Shown here piece after piece: positions 43,304 to 50,030 of a stretch of DNA of 50,030 nt (positions within the stretch are counted from its first letter, which is position 1; each line of letters starts with the position of its first letter). The DNA comes from Desulfovibrio sp. (GTDB taxonomy: Bacteria > Desulfobacterota > Desulfovibrionia > Desulfovibrionales > Desulfovibrionaceae). Position numbers and translations under genes: made by a program. Location of the stretch: NCBI RefSeq assembly GCF_019424165.1, contig NZ_JAHZAA010000002.1:1-50030 (forward strand), read 5' to 3'. A model generated the notes under the pieces. The model was not told where the DNA came from, ran no database searches, and saw nothing but the letters and a program-made list of their open reading frames with translations.

Positions 43304-44500
43304 CTATTCAACAGGCCCGTTTTTTTCGGCTTCGTACTTCAGGCGCAGGGCGGGCGCTCCCAGGCCCTCTGCACGCGCCGCCCTGTCCACGGCCCCAGCC
43401 TCGGGGCGCACATAGCTGCGCCCCTCGATCTCATACGCCTTGGCGGGCATATCCTGTTCGCCAAGGCGTGTGCTTACACTCCGCCGGGGCAGGACCAAGC
43501 GCTCCACACGCTGGTGGCGCAGGCCAAGAGTATGGGTGTGGCGCAAAACAGCGCGGCTTGCCGTATCCTCATGCCCGGGCAGACAGAGCACGCGCAAAAG
43601 GCCGGAGGGCCGGTTTTTCTTGCCCACGCCCGGCAACCACAGCACATCGAGCACTTCAGGCATTTCGGCCAGCGCGCTGAGGGCCAGGCCCAGTTCTTCG
43701 CCGGTCAGATGATCCAGGTGGGTTTCAAGCTGGCTTACCATTTCCTGCCCGCCCATACTGTGGTCTGCCCCGGCCAGGCCAGCTTGCGGCCGTATAAGCC
43801 ATGCGCGCAAGCCGTGCGCCGCCGGACGCGAGCCATAGCCCGTACCCAGGGCCGTCAGCAGGCCCCGGGGGCCATTGACAAACCCGTCTGCCAACGCATG
43901 CAGCAAGGCCGCGCCTGTCGGCGTGACAAGCTCCTGCCTGGAAGGTTCTTCCCCTTCGGGCGAAAAAACAGGCTTGCCGCGCAAAAGCCAGGCCGTGGCC
44001 GGAGCAGGCAGGGGAATGCGCCCGTGCTCGCAAACCGTACTACCGGAAAACCAGGGCAGGGGTGAAGCGGTAACCCGGCGCGCGCCCAGACATTCAAGGC
44101 CGTAGCATACGCCCAGAATATCCACCAGGGTATCCACGGCTCCCACTTCATGAAAATGCACTTCTTCCGGCCGGATCCGATGGGCCTGGGCCTCTGCCTC
44201 AGTCAGAGCGTCAAGTACGGCCAGCGCACGGGCGCGCACCCCGGCGGAGACGTCCACAGCAGTAAAGATGGCTGCAATATCCGCTGGATGGCGCAAAGGC
44301 TGCTCTTCCTGCCGCCAACGCACATCGGCGCGCATGCCCGGCCCCCCGGCCCTGAGCTCTTCACGGATCTCCAGCTCACAGGCTATGCCCGCCTTTTCCA
44401 GCGCTGCCGTCAGCGGCGCAAAGTCCACACCCAGGTGGGCCAGAGCGGCCAGTGTCATGTCACCACTGATGCCGCCGCTGCAATCCAGATACACTTCCAT
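43304..44500 (-). CDS. larC: Nickel pincer cofactor protein LarC
   Basis: A 398-residue LarC (former DUF111), which inserts nickel into the pincer cofactor of lactate racemase-type enzymes. Recognised from EVYLDCSGGISGDMTLAAL at the start, the metal-binding EEVHFHEVGAVDTLVDILG with its histidines near residue 125, PAPATAWLL, ELVTPTGAALLHAL and, in the C-terminal half, a fold ending in YVRPEAG. It is a single unbroken frame, so no frameshifting is needed as in Lactobacillus larC. LarA, LarB and LarE are not here. GGAGG precedes the ATG at 44500. Divergent from the CBS-ACT gene. Confidence 0.9.
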   Translation of the reverse strand: MEVYLDCSGGISGDMTLAALAHLGVDFAPLTAALEKAGIACELEIREELRAGGPGMRADVRWRQEEQPLRHPADIAAIFTAVDVSAGVRARALAVLDALTEAEAQAHRIRPEEVHFHEVGAVDTLVDILGVCYGLECLGARRVTASPLPWFSGSTVCEHGRIPLPAPATAWLLRGKPVFSPEGEEPSRQELVTPTGAALLHALADGFVNGPRGLLTALGTGYGSRPAAHGLRAWLIRPQAGLAGADHSMGGQEMVSQLETHLDHLTGEELGLALSALAEMPEVLDVLWLPGVGKKNRPSGLLRVLCLPGHEDTASRAVLRHTHTLGLRHQRVERLVLPRRSVSTRLGEQDMPAKAYEIEGRSYVRPEAGAVDRAARAEGLGAPALRLKYEAEKNGPVE

Positions 44501-44550
44501 TACGCCTCCATCTCCATCGCGCCCCGCGCCGGACGCTCTCCCGGCCGCAC

Positions 44551-44580
44551 TTGTGCAGCATCCGCCTGTTGTTGTATAAA
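44551..44580 (+). promoter_or_regulatory. Possible promoter of the CBS-ACT gene
   Basis: TTGTGC (44551-44556), 18-base spacer, TATAAA (44575-44580). The -35 matches poorly. Confidence 0.35.
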
Positions 44581-44645
44581 GAGAAAAAGGCCGCTGTGTT
44601 CCGCAGCCGCCCAACTCTGAAACGTATCGAAAACCGGAGGGAAGC

Positions 44646-45305
44646 ATGCCCGTACAAAACTGGATGACCACCGATGTTGTGAGCGTCACCCCGGAGACGT
44701 CTCTGCTAAAGGTGGGCAAGCTCATGAAGGACCACCATGTCCGCCGCCTGCCCGTGCTTGACGACAAGGGCCGTGTGGTCGGCATCATTTCTGACCGTGA
44801 CGTGCGTGACGCCTCCCCCTCCAAGGCCACCACGCTCGACATGTACGAAATGCACTACCTGCTCGCCGAGCTCAAGGCCAAAAACATTATGACGGCCAAC
44901 CCCATGACCGTCAAACCTTCCGACACGGTGGAACAGGCGGCCCTGATCATGCTCGACAACAAGATCGGCGGGCTGCCCGTGGTGGAAGACAACGGCAAGC
45001 TGGTGGGTATTATTTCAGATCACGATGTTTTCAAGGCCCTGGTGGACATCACCGGCGCGCGCCTTGGCGGCCTCCAGTTTGCCGTAGAGCTGCCCGACCT
45101 GCCCGGCACGGCCCGCCCCCTCTTTGACCTGCTGCGCGTCCACAACGCGCGCCTGCTGTCTGTTCTGACCGTAAGCAATGAGGATGGCAATCGTCACATA
45201 TTTATCCGGGTGCGTGATCTTAAAAACGCCGCGGCCGAAAATACCCTGATGGAAGAGGTTGCAAAGCTCGGCCGGGTGCTGTATTGCATTCGGCAAAATG
45301 CCTGA
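44646..45305 (+). CDS. CBS-pair plus ACT-domain protein
   Basis: A 219-residue protein. Residues 1-130 hold two CBS motifs (WMTTDVVSVTPETSL and IMTANPMTVKPSDTV) that bind adenosine nucleotides. Residues 140-219 form an ACT-like domain (FAVELPDLPGTARPLFDLL) typical of small-molecule sensing. CBS-ACT proteins of this size are usually stand-alone energy or metabolite sensors, sometimes linked to acetoin or amino acid metabolism. No catalytic domain is present. CGGAGGG precedes the ATG. Confidence 0.85.
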   Translation: MPVQNWMTTDVVSVTPETSLLKVGKLMKDHHVRRLPVLDDKGRVVGIISDRDVRDASPSKATTLDMYEMHYLLAELKAKNIMTANPMTVKPSDTVEQAALIMLDNKIGGLPVVEDNGKLVGIISDHDVFKALVDITGARLGGLQFAVELPDLPGTARPLFDLLRVHNARLLSVLTVSNEDGNRHIFIRVRDLKNAAAENTLMEEVAKLGRVLYCIRQNA

Positions 45306-45398
45306 TCAACTCAATCAAGATTGGCGCATCCTTTCAGGATCGCTGAAAAAAAATCTTGACTGAATCAGTGGGGCAGACCAAAAAAAGCTGCCGGGGCT

Positions 45399-45422
45399 TG
45401 CCATCAAAATTTTTTTATGGCA
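45399..45422 (+). promoter_or_regulatory. Inverse repeat upstream of dsrC
   Basis: TGCCAT (45399-45404) and ATGGCA (45417-45422) flank a 12-base AT-rich spacer, 135 bases before dsrC. It may be an operator. A GC hairpin (45477-45490) lies in the presumed leader. Confidence 0.35.
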
Positions 45423-45556
45423 TAAAGGCATTCGTTGTGATTGCATTATGCTTTCGCGCCCATTGGAGGAATTCGGCCGGGTAACCCCGGTTGGCTGCGC
45501 CAGGAGCATATCGTTCCGGCGAGGTTGAGTACTATCTGTCCAAGGAGGACACACGC

Positions 45557-45874
45557 ATGGCTGAGATCACCTATAAAGGCAAAAGCTTTGAAGTTGACGA
45601 AGACGGTTTCCTTCTGCGTTTTGACGACTGGTGCCCCGAATGGATGGATTATGTGAAGGAATCCGAAGGCATCTCCGAAATCACCGCTGACCACCAGAAG
45701 ATCCTTGACTTCCTGCAGGACTACTACAAGAAAAACGGCATCGCTCCCATGGTCCGCATTCTGTCCAAGAACACCGGGTACAAGCTGAAGGAAGTGTACG
45801 AACTCTTCCCCTCCGGTCCCGGCAAGGGCGCCTGCAAAATGGCCGGCCTGCCCAAGCCCACCGGCTGCGTGTAG
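45557..45874 (+). CDS. dsrC: Sulfur carrier DsrC
   Basis: A 105-residue protein, the substrate of dissimilatory sulfite reductase DsrAB. Its flexible C-terminal arm carries Cys93 and Cys104 eleven residues apart (GACKMAGLPKPTGCV), between which a trisulfide forms. Length and both cysteines match the respiratory type, not TusE. The start at 45557 has AAGGAGG upstream. It stands alone with its own terminator, away from dsrAB, as in other Desulfovibrio; such genes are usually very highly expressed. Confidence 0.97.
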   Translation: MAEITYKGKSFEVDEDGFLLRFDDWCPEWMDYVKESEGISEITADHQKILDFLQDYYKKNGIAPMVRILSKNTGYKLKEVYELFPSGPGKGACKMAGLPKPTGCV

Positions 45875-45894
45875 TCCGACCACTACATTCGGAA

Positions 45895-45924
45895 AAAAAG
45901 CGGAAGGGAAACCTTCCGCTTTTT
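45895..45924 (+). terminator. Terminator of dsrC
   Basis: GCGGAAGG (45900-45907) and CCTTCCGC (45912-45919) around a GAAA tetraloop, with flanking A5/T5. Confidence 0.95.
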
Positions 45925-46210
45925 ATTTTTACAAAAAATTAGACTGACTGTAATTTACATTTTTTTGCAAACGCCCGGTCGGGGCTTGCAAACGCCAGAA
46001 ACTGAACTATCCTCACATACAGAGCGTAACGCTCCGCCGCGCCGGAGATTTCTGCATCCGGCTCTGCTTCACTCCTTCGCCAAGGCTTTTCGCCGCTGCC
46101 GTATACGGCCCCGGTAAAAAACATTTCTGGCGCGCCATCCGCAACAACCTGCCCGGCGCGGGATTGCGCGCATACTTTACGCCGGGGCAAAAAAACGGTA
46201 TCGCCCTGCC

Positions 46211-48649
46211 ATGAAAATTCGTCTGTCATGGAAAAAGCTCACCCTCTGGCTGGTGAGTATACTGCTGGTCTGCGGCCTTCTTGGCGGCAGCGCTGTGGTC
46301 ATGCTGTTTTACTGGGCTTCACGCGATCTGCCCGACATCAACCGCATTGCAGAATACAAGCAGCCCCAGGCTTCTGTCATTCTGGCACGAGACGGCTCCA
46401 CCCTGGGCACGCTGTATCATGAAAAACGCTTTGTTATCGGCCTCAAGGAAATGTCGCGCTTTCTGCCCATGGCCTTTCTGGCTGCGGAAGACGATGCTTT
46501 CTACCGGCACATGGGCGTGGACCCCACAGCCATTCTGCGCGCGGCCATCAACAATTTTCGCAAGGGGCGGCAGGGCGAGGGCGGCAGCACCATCACCCAG
46601 CAGCTTATCAAACAGCTTTTGCTGACCTCCGAGCGCAGCTACGCCCGCAAGATGAAAGAGGCCATTCTGGCCTATGATCTTGAAAAAACCTACACCAAGG
46701 ACCAGATCCTTACCATTTATCTGAACCAGATATATCTGGGTGAGCACGCCTATGGCGTGGAGGCGGCCGCACGCCCCTATTTTGGCAAGCACGCCTCGGA
46801 TATAACCCTGGCCGCAAGCGCCGTTATTGCCGGTCTGCCCAAGGCCCCCAGCACCTACAATCCCTTCCGCCGCCCGGAAGAGGCCAAGAACCGTCAGATG
46901 TACGTTCTGGGCCGCCTGCGCGACCTCAAGTGGATCAGCCCCGAAGAATACGAAAAAGCCGTCGCCGAACCTCTGGTATACTGGAGCATGCCCGAAGGCA
47001 TGGGGGGCGCGGCCCTGTGGTATCTTGAAGAAACCCGCCGCCTGCTCATAGAATTTTTTACGGAACAGAACCTCAAGGCCCTGGGTGTTGAGACGGACAA
47101 GTTCGGCATGGACTACGTGTACGAAGCGGGCCTTACCGTGCGTACCGCAATGGATCCGCCCCATCAGTACGCCGCCGGGGCAGCCCTGCGGCAGGGCCTG
47201 GAAGAGCTGGACAAGCGCCAGGGCTGGCGCGGTTCACTGGAAAAACTGGATGCCGAACAGCAAAAAGCCTTTCCGGTGCAAAAGGCCTTCAGCCCTCTTG
47301 ACCTTGCAGGCAACAACTGGGTCAAGGCCCTTGTTGTTGCGGTAGACGCCAAAGAAGCCCGCGTAAATCTGGGCCAGGGGTATACCGGCCTCATCCCTGT
47401 GGGCAACATGTCGTGGGCGCGCAAGCCCAACCCCAGGGTGGCGGGCATTTACGCTCCGGCTGTCAAGGACGCCCGGCTTGTAGTCAGCCCCGGCGACCTG
47501 ATCTGGGTTTCCGCGGCGGAAACCACGGTGACTGAAACCAGTGCCAAGGGCCGCAAGGAAAAGAAAACCATCTCCTTTGACCCGGCGGCTGCCAAGAAAG
47601 GCACTCCCATCGCTCTGCTGCTGCAACAGGAACCGGCAGTGCAGGGAGCCATTGCTTCCGTGGAAGCTGAAAACGGCGATGTGGTGGCCCTTATCGGCGG
47701 TTACCAGTTTGGCGACAGCCATTTCAACCGCGCCACCCAGGCCCGCCGCCAGCCCGGCTCCAGCTTCAAGCCCGTGGTCTACTCCACGGCTCTGGATATG
47801 GGCTTTACCGCTGCCTCCACCGTGCTTGATGCGCCGTTCGTCTATGTGAACCCCTATACCAACGAGGTATGGCGGCCTTCAAACTATGAAAAGAACTACA
47901 AGGGCGAACTGCCCCTGCACCAGGCCCTGACGCTCTCGCGCAATACCTGCACCGTGCGCATCGCCCAGCAGGTAGGCATTGCCAATGTTATCCAGCGGGC
48001 CAAGGCACTGGGGCTTGAACCCCACTTTCCGCAGGAGCTTTCAGTGAGTCTCGGCGCTGTGGCCGTTTCGCCCCTCAACCTGACCCAGGCTTACGCCGCC
48101 TTTGCCAACAAGGGGCTTGGTGTGCGCCCGCGCATCATCACATCCATAAGCGATCCGCAGGGGCGTGAACTTTACCGCCAGAATGTGGAACAATGGCAGG
48201 CCGTCACCCCGCAAAACGCCTATATCATGGCAACCCTGCTCAAACAGGTGGTCAATGCGGGTACGGGCAGCCGCGCCAGGGTGCAGGGCTTCAACATCGG
48301 CGGCAAAACCGGCACCACCAACGAAGAGCACGATGCCTGGTTTGTGGGTTTTTCACCCCACCTTGTCACGGGCGTCTATGTGGGCTACGACCAGTTGCAG
48401 TCCCTGGGTCGCCTGGAACAGGGCGGGCGTACCGCCGCCCCCATTTTCCGCTATTACCGGGTGGAAGTGGAAGATCGCTACCCTGCTGACGACTTTGCCA
48501 TGCCCGAGGGCATCACCATGATGGACGGGCTTGCTTTCCGCACCGACATGCCCATACAGGGCGTTTCGGCCACAGCCGCCACTACTGAGGATGACAGCGT
48601 GGTGGACACCTCGCAGGGCGGCGAAGACCTCATGCGCCAGATGTTTTAG
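46211..48649 (+). CDS. mrcA: Class A penicillin-binding protein (PBP1A type)
   Basis: An 812-residue bifunctional peptidoglycan synthase. A short cytosolic N-terminus and a membrane anchor (residues 10-36) precede the glycosyltransferase (family 51) with EDDAFYRHMGVDP near 94, GGSTITQQLIKQLLL near 124 and the active-site-adjacent block QIYLGEHAYGVEAAARPYF. An insert region (about 330-480) resembles the PBP1A OB-like domain. The transpeptidase has SSFK (Ser near 516), SRN (near 577) and KTG (near 698). It extends the septum or side-wall glycan strands and crosslinks them. No clear ribosome site precedes the ATG; gene order gives no other start. Confidence 0.95.
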   Translation: MKIRLSWKKLTLWLVSILLVCGLLGGSAVVMLFYWASRDLPDINRIAEYKQPQASVILARDGSTLGTLYHEKRFVIGLKEMSRFLPMAFLAAEDDAFYRHMGVDPTAILRAAINNFRKGRQGEGGSTITQQLIKQLLLTSERSYARKMKEAILAYDLEKTYTKDQILTIYLNQIYLGEHAYGVEAAARPYFGKHASDITLAASAVIAGLPKAPSTYNPFRRPEEAKNRQMYVLGRLRDLKWISPEEYEKAVAEPLVYWSMPEGMGGAALWYLEETRRLLIEFFTEQNLKALGVETDKFGMDYVYEAGLTVRTAMDPPHQYAAGAALRQGLEELDKRQGWRGSLEKLDAEQQKAFPVQKAFSPLDLAGNNWVKALVVAVDAKEARVNLGQGYTGLIPVGNMSWARKPNPRVAGIYAPAVKDARLVVSPGDLIWVSAAETTVTETSAKGRKEKKTISFDPAAAKKGTPIALLLQQEPAVQGAIASVEAENGDVVALIGGYQFGDSHFNRATQARRQPGSSFKPVVYSTALDMGFTAASTVLDAPFVYVNPYTNEVWRPSNYEKNYKGELPLHQALTLSRNTCTVRIAQQVGIANVIQRAKALGLEPHFPQELSVSLGAVAVSPLNLTQAYAAFANKGLGVRPRIITSISDPQGRELYRQNVEQWQAVTPQNAYIMATLLKQVVNAGTGSRARVQGFNIGGKTGTTNEEHDAWFVGFSPHLVTGVYVGYDQLQSLGRLEQGGRTAAPIFRYYRVEVEDRYPADDFAMPEGITMMDGLAFRTDMPIQGVSATAATTEDDSVVDTSQGGEDLMRQMF

Positions 48650-48955
48650 AGCATTTTCACGTTAAAGACGCCCTGGCGGCTGCGCGAGCAGGCGCTCTCC
48701 GTAGAGGCGCGAGCGCAACGTATTTGCGCTGTCAAACGTCGAATCGGGACGGGTGCGCCCGGACTTTGAGCATGTACATCCTCAAAGGCATAATGCTCCA
48801 GAACAGTTTTACTTTCAGGGTAGGCTGCTGAAAATCAGCATGTCAGGAATAGCCTGGCCCGACATAAACCGGAGCCGTGTTTTTACAGAGGGGGCCGCAC
48901 GGCCCCTTCATGATGCCCGATACCGCGCACCAGCGCCGCAACACAAAGGAAATTC
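48650..48955. other. Gap with a dispersed element between PBP1A and trmI
   Basis: No gene seen. It begins TTAGAGCATTTTCACG at the PBP stop and carries a seven-base-pair hairpin AGCGCAA/TTGCGCT (48712-48730). A GAGCATGTACATCC block (48768) matches 15757-15777 in 16 of 21 bases. AATGCTC at 48792-48798 is the inverse of GAGCATT at 48649-48655. A GC hairpin (48891-48906) precedes trmI. Confidence 0.5.
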
Positions 48956-49864
48956 ATGATTCCCTACGGTTCTCTTGTTGTCTATGTGACCCCCAAGGGC
49001 CGCCGCTATACCAAAAAACTGACCGAAGGTCAGGACTGGCACAGCAATGACGGCGCTTTGCCGGCCGCTGATGTGGCCCGCTGCGACTTTGGCAGCGTGA
49101 TCTACACCAACCAGCAAGTGCCCATACAGGTCATGGAAGCCACCCTTTATGACCGCCTCAAGACGCTTAAACGCCAGACACAGATCATCTACCCCAAAGA
49201 CATCGCCTATATCTGCCTGCGCCTCGGGGCCGGGCCGGGCCGCACGATCATTGAAGCGGGCTGTGGCTCCGGCGGTCTGACAACGGGCCTTTCATGGTTC
49301 TGCGGCCCCACGGGGCGCGTGGTCAGCCACGAGGCCCGCGAAGAGTTTATGGCGCTGGCCCGTCGCAACCTTGAGTGGGCGGGCGTGGGCCAGAACGTGG
49401 AGCTGCACCACCGTGACGTGGCCGAAGGCTTTGCCGTTACCGGCGCGGACGCGCTCTTTCTGGACGTGCGCACGCCCTGGGAATACCTGGACCATGCCCT
49501 TGCGGCCGTGCGCCCCGGCGCAAGCTTCGGCTTTCTGCTGCCCACGGTGGACCAGGTGAGCAAGCTTTTGCTGGGCCTTGAGCGCGGCCCCTTTGCCGAT
49601 GTGGAAGTCTGCGAGATCCTCATCCGCCGCTGGAAGCCGGTGGCCGACCGCCTGCGCCCCGAAGACCGCATGAATGCCCACACGGGTTTTCTGGTTTTTG
49701 CCCGCCAGCAGGAACGCAGTCAGGACTTTGAATCACGCAAGCCCCTCGGTACGCGCGAACGCAAGCAGGAAGCTGCGCGCCTGGCCCGTCTGGGACTGGA
49801 CAATGCCGCCGCGCAGGATGACGCAGCCGCGCAGGACACGACAGAAGACCAGGATTTGGCATAG
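48956..49864 (+). CDS. trmI: tRNA (adenine-58 N1)-methyltransferase TrmI
   Basis: A 302-residue SAM-dependent methyltransferase that makes m1A58 in the T-loop of tRNA. An N-terminal beta domain (MIPYGSLVVYVTPKGRRYTKK) leads to TLKRQTQIIYPKDIAYICLR, then the SAM motif IIEAGCGSGGLTTGLSW near residue 100, and DALFLDVRTPWEYLDHAL. The C-terminus is a short acidic, Ala/Asp-rich tail beyond the usual end. AAAGGAAA precedes the ATG. It is monocistronic, with a good terminator downstream. Confidence 0.93.
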   Translation: MIPYGSLVVYVTPKGRRYTKKLTEGQDWHSNDGALPAADVARCDFGSVIYTNQQVPIQVMEATLYDRLKTLKRQTQIIYPKDIAYICLRLGAGPGRTIIEAGCGSGGLTTGLSWFCGPTGRVVSHEAREEFMALARRNLEWAGVGQNVELHHRDVAEGFAVTGADALFLDVRTPWEYLDHALAAVRPGASFGFLLPTVDQVSKLLLGLERGPFADVEVCEILIRRWKPVADRLRPEDRMNAHTGFLVFARQQERSQDFESRKPLGTRERKQEAARLARLGLDNAAAQDDAAAQDTTEDQDLA

Positions 49865-49936
49865 CGCCCTGCCCCGTTGCGGGGTAAGCTTGTCTGCGAT
49901 GACATGCCTCGCAGCCACAGGATATTATGTAACAAC

Positions 49937-49995
49937 AAATCCCGCTCCGGGCAGGGCTGTGCAAAACGTACAGAGCCTGTCCGGAGCGGGATTTT
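49937..49995 (+). terminator. Terminator of trmI
   Basis: A 14-base-pair stem AAATCCCGCTCCGG (49937-49950) with 49981-49994, extended inward by CAGG/CCTG and CTGT/ACAG pairs, and TTTT after. Confidence 0.9.
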
Positions 49996-50030
49996 GATGT
50001 TGCGGCAACAATATGTTCCGGCCCCCTGCA

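Noticed and set aside
43304..44500. Programmed frameshift in larC
   Set aside because: The gene is one continuous frame with both halves of the protein.
48753..48959. 68-codon frame before trmI
   Set aside because: No ribosome site or protein-like pattern, and it overlaps the repeat-like element and trmI start.
1..50030. CRISPR array, tRNA, rRNA, insertion sequence, phage genes
   Set aside because: None seen by eye on either strand; no regularly spaced direct repeats and no transposase, integrase or structural phage proteins.

Overview
The window looks like chromosomal DNA of a sulfate-reducing deltaproteobacterium of the Desulfovibrio group. It is GC-rich and gene-dense. It carries dsrC, a complete CooMKLXUH-type energy-converting hydrogenase operon arranged as in Desulfovibrio vulgaris, a chemoreceptor fused to hemerythrin, and futalosine-pathway menaquinone genes. 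I saw no phage, insertion sequence, CRISPR array, rRNA or tRNA. The species call is an inference from gene content; no database was searched.

Layout. 1-783 is a long AT-rich leader with two dyads. 784-9846 (+) is cooMKLXUH-hypA-cooF: a membrane [NiFe] hydrogenase with complex-I-like subunits, its nickel chaperone, and a polyferredoxin with an unusual 211-residue Lys/Ala/Pro/Glu tail. No CO dehydrogenase gene is present. 9999-13852 (-) is a three-gene operon for a nonulosonic-acid-type surface sugar: NeuB-family synthase, LIC12162-family transferase and an exported Sel1-repeat protein. 14126-17039 (+) holds a DMT permease, rdgB and an orphan OppD-type ATPase. 17278-17907 (-) is yedF. 18008-19687 (+) is the hemerythrin chemoreceptor. 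20054-22303 (-) holds a two-domain OlsF-like acyltransferase and a small DksA/TraR protein. 22588-24045 (-) is pdxST.

24246-30010 (+) holds an unknown protein, a HAD phosphatase, YggT, a DUF465 protein, ilvBN and then ilvC. 30438-32789 (+) is a large acidic, Ala-rich protein carrying about eight copies of a short D-x-D-x-LLA motif. After a gene-free, hairpin-rich stretch come a 56-residue protein, menG, a DUF2065 protein on the other strand, a nucleotide-sugar dehydrogenase, mqnB, a polyprenyl diphosphate synthase and a PurS-PurL fusion. The last part holds a CatB-like acetyltransferase (-), a Lys-rich exported protein (-), larC (-), a CBS-ACT protein (+), dsrC (+), a class A penicillin-binding protein (+) and trmI (+).

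How it fits together. The anaerobic energy genes (Coo hydrogenase, DsrC, menaquinone enzymes) point to hydrogen cycling and sulfate respiration. The amino acid, B6 and purine genes are housekeeping. The least explained parts are the CooF tail, the LLA-motif protein, the Lys-rich exported protein, the structured gene-free stretch at 32790-33576, and a dispersed intergenic element that starts TTAGAGCAT.
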